The translations under genes and the position numbers were made by a program. The notes beneath the pieces are model-generated. The model saw nothing but the letters and a program-made list of their open reading frames with translations. It was not told the origin of the DNA and ran no database searches. DNA of 64,000 nucleotides from Scilla litardierei. Lineage: Eukaryota > Streptophyta > Magnoliopsida > Asparagales > Asparagaceae. The DNA is taken from contig CM061132.1 in the NCBI GenBank assembly GCA_030789695.1, positions 31,210,418 through 31,274,417 of the forward strand. The letters run 5' to 3'. Positions 55,426 to 64,000 of the stretch are shown in pieces (positions within the stretch are counted from its first letter, which is position 1; each line of letters begins with the position of its first letter).

Positions 55426-56317
55426 AACCTAGGGTTGCGTGGTTTTTTGTGACGGCTGGCCTATGTGCGGAATTTATGGGGTTTTGCCAACTTTTAGATG
55501 ATGTTTGAAGGGTCAAAAGATGTCGGATTGACTCGTCGTTTGTTCCTACGCATTCACCATTTTAAGCTCTTCGAAATGATAGCTTATTTGGTGTTTGAAG
55601 TTCAATGCTGAGGTAGATTTAATTCGTTGAAGTTGGGCCTTTGAGAAAGGCTTACTAACTTCATTAACTTAATTAATTTCCCTCTTCATTTAACTTTGTC
55701 CCACATTGCTCGTGACGAAAAAGGAGGAGCCAACTCCCTATATAAATAGGGGTGCCCCCTCTTCGTTGTAGAGTGCACCAAGTGATAGATTCGAGAAGCT
55801 CTTAACTTTTGAGCATGCTCGATCGTGAACTTAAATATTCCTCTCCTCTTTTTCTTCATATCCTCTAGTCGGGTCCTAGCAAGACTACGAGGAGGTTTGG
55901 ATCGGATCCGGACATCTTTGACATGGGTCTGCTCAAGTGAAACTTTCTTCGACAAGTGATCAGCTCGGAGGCGGCTCGGGTAGATCGGTTTGAAGGCGCA
56001 AGGCGGCTCGGCTACGAGGAGCGAAATAAGGTGGTGCGGTACATCTTGCATGCCCCAAGGCCAAGATTTCGGGTATGTCAGTTAGTAGCTTTTTAGCATA
56101 ATTATTTTAATAATGTCGCAGTAGGCTAGATCCCTCTTGGGGTGGTCAGATCCACCCCAAGATGGCATAGATCTTGGCGAGATTCTGGCTCACCTTAGGG
56201 CTCGCTAAAATGTTTAGCATAGTTTTTGTATTTTCGATATGCATGATTTTCCCTCTGTTGTCCGTCCGACTTAGGACGGGCACGGATCTGAGCCCTGAGG
56301 GTCTACCATAACCCTTC
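55426..56317 (+). repeat. Diverged, 5'-truncated relative of the adjacent solo LTR
   Basis: It parallels about 54490-55420 block by block: GACGGCT, TGTTTGAAGGGTCAAA, the TATA region CCCTATATAAATAGGG (about 55736-55751), GTGAAACTTTCTTCG, GCAGTAGGCTAGATCC and GTCCGACTTAGGACGGGC. Substitutions are many, so it is an old copy. It ends about TAACCCTTCA. Confidence 0.7.
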
Positions 56318-56732
56318 ATTTGTCAGGCTGTCGAGCGGAAGTGTCAGTAGGGTTCTCGTACAAGGGTGCTTGTCGTACTCGAAGGGCTGGAAGGTCGTCT
56401 TGGGAGCGTCTGAGAAGCGGGGCCGCACATGGGATGCTTCCGGTGGATGACGAGCGATCTAGTTGCCCGTTCGATGAGCTTAGAGGGGAACATGCATCCA
56501 ACCGGCGAGGTTGGGATGAAGTGCGCCAATTCCGCTGGTCGAGGCAACTTCACGGATGATGGACGAGCTTGTCGGTTGTCTGGTGAACTTGGAAGAAAGG
56601 TCGAGGTATCACGATCTTTAGGTCGTAACATCTGTTGCTTTCACGGAGCAATTTTCAGCAATCTCTGTTGCTTTCAAGTTTCGGTCATGACTGGGTCCAA
56701 TATGTTCATGGACTCGGTTCCCTCTGCCTACG
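56318..56732. other. Unassigned sequence
   Basis: It is a moderately GC-rich stretch with short overlapping ORFs on both strands and no recognised domain. It could be the interior of the element whose LTR ends at 56317. Confidence 0.3.
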
Positions 56733-56882
56733 AGTATGTCTTCTTGACTATGATATGAAGAACTAGTTTAAGATGTAACATATTATGTCTTCTTAACTAT
56801 GATATGAAGAACTAGTTTAAGATGTAACATATTATGTCTTCTTGACTATGATATGAAGAACTAGTTTAAGATGTAACATAGT
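56733..56882 (+). repeat. 49-bp tandem repeat, about three copies
   Basis: The unit contains CTATGATATGAAGAACTAGT and TTAAGATGTAACATA, then TTATGTCTTCTT. Starts at 56747, 56796 and 56845 give an exact 49-bp period and nearly no divergence, implying recent duplication. Confidence 0.93.
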
Positions 56883-57334
56883 CACAACAGCAAGTTTTGC
56901 TTGAATTCAACTGTTATATCCATCTTGAGTTGATATCCAACCTAGGAACAAACACAGTTAGAAATAAATAAAGCTAGCAACTGCAAGATAGCTAGCAATG
57001 CGAAATCCAGAAAGGAAGAACAATAAGCCCAACCAATATTTAGATGGAAAAAGGGTAACAAAGAGAATTCCATTTACAAGCAGTAGAAGAATTGAAACCC
57101 AACCTATCCTTCACTATGTTATTATCCAAAACTGAAATATTTACAGCAGTAATCTCATATATGTACATCATACAGCAACACCAAAGAATATGATCAAAAG
57201 ACTAATCACATATGAAGATATATACAAAAATAAAAACCCTCAACACATATTTGCAATAAGAATTGAACGCGGATTTGCAAATATGCGCTGAGTAAAATTG
57301 AACGCGAATTTGCAATAAGAACCCTCAGCACAGA

Positions 57335-57765
57335 GACTTCCTAGCGCTGTCAGCGCAGCTCCACACACATACACACACACACATATGAGGAATATGGATG
57401 TGTGCTTCGGTCTACATGTGCTATCAGCATTTTGGGGCCTCAAAAGCATTATTATAAAAAAATTGCAATGCGTCAACTTGTTAGTTAACTCTCCAACCAA
57501 TTTTCGAGACAATCCAACACTTTTATAGCATCCATCCATGCATTTTCAAAAAAATCGCGCAGACAGTTTCAGAACTTAAGCTATTTTTTTGAAATGCATG
57601 GATGGAGGCGCCAAAAGTGTTGGATTGCTTTGAAAATTGGTGGAGAGATAGTTAACAAGTTGTATAACACATTGCAAAAAAATTTAAAAAATTATTTTGA
57701 GACCCCAAAATATTGACAGACCAGGAAAATTTCTTGTGGTATCAGCACCCACACACACACACAGA
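57335..57765. mobile_element. Foldback MITE 1
   Basis: Left arm 57417-57560 (TTTTGGGGCCTC, CAACTTGTTAGTTAACT, CAATCCAACACTTTT) is the inverse of right arm 57585-57715 (AAAAGTGTTGGATTG, AGTTAACAAGTTG, GAGACCCCAAAA). The centre holds a short GCGCAGACAGTTTCAGA spacer. Flanks carry GCTGTCAGC-type ends and CA repeats. Confidence 0.8.
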
Positions 57766-57777
57766 GAGAGCAATATG

Positions 57778-58152
57778 GAGGTGTGCTGACAGCACAAGAA
57801 CGATTTTCCTGTGCTGTCAGCACTTTGGGGAATTAAAAGTATTTTTTTCAATTTTTTGCAATGTCTTTTACAACTTGTTGGCTGTCTCCCCACCAATTTT
57901 CAAGTCAATCCAACACTTTTTGAGCCTACATCCATCATTTCAAAAATATTGTGCTGATAGTTTCAGAATTTGAGCTATCATTTTGAAATGCACAGATGGA
58001 GGCTCAAAAAATGTTGGATTGACTTGAAAATTGGGAGAGAGGTAGCCAACAAGTTGTAGAACACATGAAAAAAATTCAAAAAAAAATACTTTGTAATACC
58101 CTAAAACGATGTCAGCGGAAAATTTCCTGTGCTGATAGCGCAGGAACATATT
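57778..58152. mobile_element. Foldback MITE 2 (same family)
   Basis: Inverted arms include ACAACTTGTTGGCTG with CAGCCAACAAGTTGT-like counterpart sequence, and GTCAATCCAACA with TGTTGGATTGAC. Ends read GTGCTGACAGC / CTGTGCTGATAGCGC. The spacer TTTCAGAATTTGAGCTAT matches that of MITE 1, so the two are homologous. No coding capacity. Confidence 0.8.

Positions 58153-58155
<3 letters not shown>

Positions 58156-58195
<40 letters not shown>
58156..58195. repeat. (TA)n microsatellite
   Basis: About 20 TA units directly abut the second foldback element. Confidence 0.95.
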
Positions 58196-58196
<1 letters not shown>

Positions 58197-58644
58197 TAGT
58201 CATAACACGTGTCATCGGGCACGGTTCATTTAAAATCTTTGATTCCCAAAAAATTATTTCACCCTCCAAACTTTTGGGACATATAATATTCCACTTCACA
58301 ATTTAAAAGAGCAAAAATTTAGTGGGCGCCTTTGGCTCGGACGGACGCCGCGCATAATTAATTAATTCCATGTAATTAACTCATTCCACATAATTAATTT
58401 TTTCCCATAAGTAAATCCTTGAGGACTTTTCCCAAACACTCATTCAAAAAAAGTCAGCAATGCAATTCAAAAAAGTCCTCAAGGTTTTTTGGTTTTCCCA
58501 AACACTCATCTTAACCCTTTTTTACCAAGATTAAATCCTACACATTCTTTTATTAACCTCTTTATACATCAGCATAACATCAGCTTGTCCTAGTCAGCAA
58601 GGAAATTCAAAAAAGTCATCAAATGTAATATAGATATATAATCA

Positions 58645-58795
58645 TGTAGATCTGGTGGCACCTGATCTAGTAGATCAGGTGCAAGATATAAAAAGGCGGG
58701 CCCTACAGAAAGTACAAGCCCACGTGGGACTTGTACTTTCCACTTTTTTGTGTCTTGGCACCTGATCTATTAGATCCGGTGCCACCATTTCTACA
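58645..58795. mobile_element. Palindromic MITE, 151 bp
   Basis: TGTAGATCTGGTGGCACC at the left mirrors GGTGCCACCATTTCTACA at the right. Inner arms (TGATCTAGTAGATCA) and a central AAAGTACAAG/CTTGTACTTT palindrome around CCCACGTGGG make nearly the whole unit a hairpin. No clear target duplication was found. Confidence 0.75.
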
Positions 58796-58849
58796 TTATT
58801 CTCATATGTGTGTGTGGCTCAAATATGGTCAAAATAGATTACTAAAAAG

Positions 58850-59511
58850 CACCTACAACAGTCAAAAAGGCTAGTAAAAATCCTCCCGTTAGAGCCCAAC
58901 GCCTAGTTAGTAGTCGTCTAGAGTTCATGTACTAGCCGACTAATCAAGAGCTAGTCGACTAGTCCGTTCACTCTGGTCGACTAGTTCAGTTCAGTTCAGT
59001 TCAGAGGCTGGTTTGAGATCTGTAAAATCTAGTCGACCATAGTTAATTGTCTAGTCGACTATAGCATTACTTCCAGTCGTCTAATCCATGTATACTGGTC
59101 GACTAGTTTTCTGATACTGGTCAGCCGTTACTCTACATCTACCCAGTCGACTAGGTATCGGTTTTAGTCGACTACTCAATTATAAAAACATAGTTTTTGA
59201 CCTTTTAAACATATGAAATGATGTTAAAACATTTTAATGTGTTCATAAGTGTGTGTGAGCTTCAACAAAGACTTTAAAAATCTACCAAGACAAAAATAAA
59301 AATCTACATCAAAATACATAAACTCATTGAAGCTTATTTTATGTACCATGAAGTTCATCCTATTGTCTTGGTTTCTATGGACTCCATGGTTTTAGTTGAC
59401 TCCACACATCTTTGATTGTCATCATATTTCAAACCTACACTTTTGAAATGATTAGTACCCACTATGTTTGCTCATCATCAAAACATTCATAGGGTGACTC
59501 AATATTCAACA
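58850..59511 (-). repeat. SIRE-like LTR fragment with CTAGTCGAC motifs
   Basis: The minus strand starts TGTTGAATATTGAGTCACC at 59511 and has TTTTGATGATGA, as the SIRE-like LTRs at 28756 and 43129 do. From 58900 to 59190 it carries many TAGTCGACTAG palindromes, the counterpart of the CTAGTCGGT motifs of those LTRs. The left limit is approximate. Confidence 0.6.
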
Positions 59512-60572
59512 AGCTCGACTCACCAATTTTCTTCCTTATAGTGGAATGGAGGGATTAAGAATAGGAGAAGACATCATGAAGAATTTGAGCCATGGACAAA
59601 GTCAATCCAGTCAGTGATGTAAGCTTTCTTTCTTCTTCGCTCTTCATCGAGATCGAAGACTATGGCTATTTTAAAGCATGGTTGAGTGGATATATTGTGA
59701 GTCTACCATGCTAGGAATACTAATTTACTTAGAAAAGTAGAAGCAATGGAATTCAAAAAAATTCCTAACATAACTACCCAAAGATGTACAAATAATTCTA
59801 ATCAGTGCTAATAATAAAAATCATACATTTGCATTGATATACTTAAGCAATACCCACAACCAAAATTTTGATGGTGAAGATCCAAAATCCACTCACTTAC
59901 TAGTATGATAGTAGTTTCACTTTGATGATGCATGTGACGGTGTAAATATGTCAATATAACGTAAATATTACTAAAATAATTTTAAATGATTTTAAAAGTG
60001 TCTCTATGATTTTTAAATATATTTTTACAAATTGTATCTATTTTTCCGAGGTCAAAACGATTCAAAACTCAACCAGCAACTCAAACCCCATTAATGGATT
60101 TAGCCCCAAAACAGGCCATCATCTGCTCCAAAAAAATTTAACAAACATTATTTTCTTTAACTCTCCAGTTGTTCGGAATTTATATTAATTTTTCTAAAAA
60201 AATTTAAAAACCTTTTCCCAGACCCAAAAACTGGAAATTAATTAAAACAAAATCCTAAACTATTTTTCCCTAATCTCTTCCCCAAATCCCCCACTCCTTG
60301 CTAACTCTCTCATCTACCTTTATCATAACTACCCATCTCGGCTATCCCATAATTTGTTAATTACTCGATTGATTGAATGCTTAATATAATTTTAAAATTT
60401 CTTCTATAAACCCCCACCCACTCTTTCACACAACACACACTCCTTTTCTCTCCATCACTCCCCTGCATTCCTCTGTCCAACCCACCATTGCCACTCGGCC
60501 CATCGTCGTCGCCCATCGTACCCAAATCTGATCGACATCCCATCCGCCACCTCCACTCTTTAGCACATCACA
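59512..60572. other. No gene recognised
   Basis: The region is AT-rich with short ORFs only. The part from 59940 to 60540, with GAGGTCAAAACGATTC and a CT-rich block, looks like gypsy LTR sequence, but no boundary was found. Confidence 0.3.
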
Positions 60573-60870
60573 TGTAATGACCTGTATATTTTTCTATATA
60601 ATTGTTGTGGATTTTCCCCATATTTTCCTTTTCCAATATACGTTTTCTTTTTTACTCTCTCATTGGCACAACACCGTCGGCCCAGGCCTACGTGGCCGAT
60701 CCTTCTTTGAATATGTGTAACAACCTGTATTTTCCTATTTATTTATTGGGGGGTTTTCCTATATTTTCTCTTCTAATTCTCTTTTCTTTTTTCTTCTTTT
60801 TCTTTTTCATTAGCCCAGCACTGTCGGCCCAGGCCCGCATGACTGATCATTTCTTTGTGTTTGGTCGCTC
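60573..60870 (+). repeat. 143-bp imperfect tandem duplication, LTR-like
   Basis: Units begin TGTAATGACCTGTAT (60573) and TGTAACAACCTGTAT (60716), and share GTCGGCCCAGGCC and TTTTCTTTT blocks. The TGTAAYRACC start is common in plant gypsy LTRs. Confidence 0.6.
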
Positions 60871-62218
60871 GGCTCACTATCTCACCGACCCTCTTCTTTA
60901 ACCCGACCAGACCCGATCGCTGTTGAATAGATCAAACTTCCTCTATCGCATCTCTCTACCGAACAAAAACCCTAACCCTAACGTTTGGAATTGGAGCCGT
61001 CGCCCTCGTCAGTTACGTGAAGCTTCCGCCACGATCGGCTGCATTGTCACCCACGATTTTCTCCAACGGCACTCTCTTTTCCCTTATATCTTCTTCTCCC
61101 TCTTCATGGATTATCATGCGAACATAAACATTTTCTAAGATTTTCCCCGAGTTTACATTTCTATCGCTTTCAGCTTTTGGTGTTTGACCTGTTCGATCTG
61201 TTCAACCTTCATCTCCCTCTTCCTCAAGCAACCATCAATGATTGGTGGAGGGATTGAGCGAGGATAATACGAGTATTTGGCCATCATCGAAGAACGGTAG
61301 ACCCTATTTGCTCTGAGCTTTCAATCATTTCATTTTCATGCGTTTTGTTTTAAATTCATAGTTTATAGCTCAGCTCTGTTGAACTTGAAATTGTTGGACT
61401 TGAGTTTGTTGGATTTGTGACTGTTGGTGAATTGTTAGCATAAAGGAAATGATTAATCATGGAGGGTCTCTCGAGGGATTTGTCCCTTGGAGTATTCTCC
61501 TTATTGGTACCCATGTACTTTCTGGCGACCCTCGTTGTTATCCTACATGCATTTTGCTTTGATCTGATGTATTGTGTGCTGCCTAGATGAATGGTTTTAG
61601 CCAAATTCGGCTCTGCCATGACTATTATTTAGGAACGTTCACCTACCAACTTGTTTTGTGATACAGTCGACCTATCTTAGTATTGTTATCGACCATACTA
61701 TAAATCGCCGATTTGATTTGTTATTGCTTATCGGTCCGACCTGTTGATTACCGATCCAAGCTCTATTCCTTACCAGCTTGATCTGCTGTTATTACCGATA
61801 TGACAATTTATTGCCTATTATTACCTACTGACCTGTACTGTGGTTATCAATATGTGCTGCAGTTTATAAACACGTCTTTAGATTGCTGATCTGATCTGTT
61901 TGTCAACCTATCCCACTGTTGTTATTGACTCATATTGTAGATTACTGATCTGGTGGCAATTTTCGGACCAGCACGATAGCCCGTCACAATAAGACCATGC
62001 CTGGGCCGACAATTTTGGTCCGAAATCCTTATCGGGTCGGGTCGGCCCGAGCCGGTTCATTTTTGTACCAGGCTTGGGCCAAGCTATTCGGCCCATTGGG
62101 CGGCACAGAACGACAAGAAATCCTTTTGAGTTTGCTTGACCTCCCCACTAAACACATTTGCCTAAACTACAAACCTCCAACTACTATCGAAAGATTCATG
62201 CTAGTTTTGATACGGTAT
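60871..62218. other. No gene recognised
   Basis: Short ORFs only. A stretch rich in CCGATC/GACCTGTT-type words (61660-61960) and a GGGTCGGGTCGGCCCG segment (62034-62049) suggest decayed LTR sequence. No domain is visible. Confidence 0.3.
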
Positions 62219-62540
62219 TGTTAAGGCCAAAAATGACCGAAACAATAATGATGCTGACGTGGACCCTTTCTTGTTGAGTTGGAGCCTTGTCAGCTGGTTG
62301 AAAGGGACCCTAGGTTAGTAGAATCGGAGTCGTTGATAGTTGGTAGTCAACTTGCGATGCTTGTTCGACCCTCGAATGGATCGAGCCTCGGTCGATTGAT
62401 GTTGAGAAGCACCGATATGACCTTCTTGCTGGATCAGGCCTCGATGATCTACACAACAAGGAAGCGTCAAGGGGGTCGGATCTGGGTCCAGACACACATC
62501 CCATCCGATGCTTAAGTTAGAATGGGACTTAAGGGATGAA
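62219..62540 (+). repeat. LTR-like sequence, gypsy type (copy 2)
   Basis: It starts TGTTAAGGCCAAAAATGACC and parallels 25317-25640 through GATGCTTAAGTTAGAATGGGA. It is truncated after about 320 bp. Confidence 0.6.
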
Positions 62541-62545
62541 GCTTG

Positions 62546-62770
62546 TGATGGAAAATTGAATCCCACCTCTAAGTGGTTTTGATGATGAGAACACCAAATG
62601 ATGTTAGTGTAATAACTACACTACAACTCAAGTGTGCAGGTTGTACAAACGGTGACTTTACGCATACTCCGAAAAAGCTTAACCACACTCGAAAGACGAA
62701 GACGAATTTTCTAGTTCTACATTAAGCACAAGATGTAGCTCGTGCTCAAGCTTAATGAAGAAGGAACTCT
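62546..62770 (+). repeat. Possible SIRE-type LTR fragment
   Basis: TGATGGAAAATTGAATCCC followed by TTTTGATGATGAGAACACC and a CTCAAGTGTGCAG block resembles the opening of SIRE-like LTRs. It is short and diverged. Confidence 0.4.
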
Positions 62771-64000
62771 GTAACGACCGCTTTTCGACCGTACGTATTT
62801 CGCGTGTACTTTCCTCTTTTGTACGCGTATTTTTCTTTGCCCTTTCTTCTATCTGGAATACGCGATGTTATATGTCGTTGTGAATGTATGGAAGAGTAGT
62901 TATTTATGGGATTTTTAGTGAACGTCATTTCAAGGGCCATTCTCCCACAAATCAGCTTTGAATGAAGGGGTGTTCTAGCCCCTAGACTTCAACGCTTAGT
63001 TTTTGTTTTTATTTTCGTTCTCGGTAGGTTTAGCTCCTGACCAGACACTGTATCCTCGATTCTCTCGTCGTCACGTTCGTCCCGATATTTTTTTCATAAT
63101 TTTCGGACACCGTTTGCTTGGCCCATCACACTAATTATCTTCAAAGCCCAATTAGCCTAATCAAATTTTGAAATTCAAATATTAATCAAATCTCATGGGA
63201 TTCTCGTACGTATCATGAGAGATTTCATTAGCTACCCTCTCCTTAGTTTTCCCCTCTTTGCACACACCCTCTCTCACATACTCTCCCCCCCATCACTTAA
63301 CTATACCCCCATTTCATACCCAATTAGCAAACTCAACATCTTAAAATAACCCAACCCAACAAAACCCTAGGGATCTCACGCAAGCCAGCAGCCACCACCA
63401 CTTTCCTTGCGTTTTCTCCTTCATCCTCGCCGCCGATGAGGGACCTCCGGCCACCCCCAAAGCCCCCGCGACTTCCCCTCTCTTTCCTCTGTTCTCTCTC
63501 CTCTCTCTCACCTCTTGAAACACCCAAAACCACAGCCCTAGCCGCAGTAAATCGACAACCTGCACCCACCTTCAACCCCGGCGACTAGCTCTTCCTCCTC
63601 AGTCACCCATCGAGCCCCCTCTATCACCTGCAAGTGTTCCCTTGCCCCTCAGGCCGCCACATCTTCGCTGCAACTCAAAACAGCGACCCGGCGCGCAAAA
63701 CTATCCATTTTCGCCTTCTCACGGTCGGCCGTCGCTGTGTGCAGCCACCGTCAGCCACCCATCAGGCCGAGCAACCCCCCTTCGACCTCCTCTAATCCTC
63801 GGTAGCCCCCTTGCTCCTAGGAGTCCACACACGTCGCAGATCTCGTGTGCTTTCCCTGCCGCCGCCGCCGCCGCCGCTGCCGCCGCCGCCGCTGCCGCCG
63901 CTGCCGCCGCCGTGTTGATTCGTTGCGCTACCTGCAACCAGAGAGATATCGACGCCATACTCGCTATTCTCGCCTTCTCCTCACTGTCCGTTCCAATCTC
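62771..64000. other. No gene recognised; LTR-like start and GC-rich flank
   Basis: It opens with TGTAACGACCGC, a typical gypsy LTR start, and becomes CT- and GC-rich towards the right edge. ORFs here are low-complexity. It may be a long LTR that runs off the window. Confidence 0.3.
63858..63912 (+). repeat. (GCC)n-type microsatellite
   Basis: GCC triplets are interrupted by GCT. On the opposite strand they read as a polyalanine run, which is the only reason an ORF appears there. Confidence 0.9.

Noticed and set aside
63719..63958. Minus-strand ORF with polyalanine
   Set aside because: It is produced by the GCC microsatellite, with no supporting domain or splice context.

Overview
This window is nuclear DNA from a flowering plant. 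The evidence is spliceosomal introns, a plant ATAD2-type AAA+ gene, and nested plant LTR retrotransposons (Ty1-copia including a SIRE/Maximus-like element, and Ty3-gypsy Tat/Athila-like) together with foldback MITEs. The species cannot be named from the sequence. I see no bacterial genes, CRISPR array or rRNA.

The one clear host gene runs on the minus strand from about 24.27 kb leftward and off the left edge. It encodes an ATAD2/BRAT1-type nuclear AAA+ ATPase. Six coding exons can be joined in frame: 24265-24068, 21435-21334, 21168-19384, 19292-19104, 18991-18849 and 3459-3214. They give about 887 codons. The expected C-terminal bromodomain exons are not in the window. Intron 5 is 15.4 kb long and holds most of the left third of the window: an intact copia element (4303-11125, identical 120-bp LTRs, CATTT target duplication), a decayed copia element (11386 to about 15.8 kb) and a gypsy 5' remnant (about 15.83-16.68 kb).

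From 25.3 to 56.3 kb the DNA is a stack of nested transposons. A decayed, intron-containing relic with a Transposase_28 domain (25.3-28.6 kb) is followed by a 16.3-kb SIRE-like element (28756-45104, ATATG target duplication). That element keeps a gag but has no recognisable pol. Its left LTR was split by a 6235-bp non-autonomous Tat/Athila-like element (30039-36273). A second member of that non-autonomous family starts at 45193. Its right LTR is broken by a 2970-bp TG...CA insertion (50462-53431, target duplication CGATC, probably a solo LTR) and a 1224-bp one (54197-55420, target duplication CACGC). The two non-autonomous elements share gag plus a conserved acidic tail of unknown function in place of protease, RT and integrase. 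This is the most unusual recurring coding unit here.

From 56.3 kb to the right end no host gene is recognised. There is a 49-bp tandem repeat, two related foldback elements (57.3-58.15 kb), a palindromic MITE (58645-58795), a SIRE-like LTR fragment rich in CTAGTCGACTAG-type motifs, LTR-like fragments and a GCC microsatellite.

All boundaries come from reading by eye. Splice sites are supported by frame continuity and GT/AG borders. No alignments or database searches were run.
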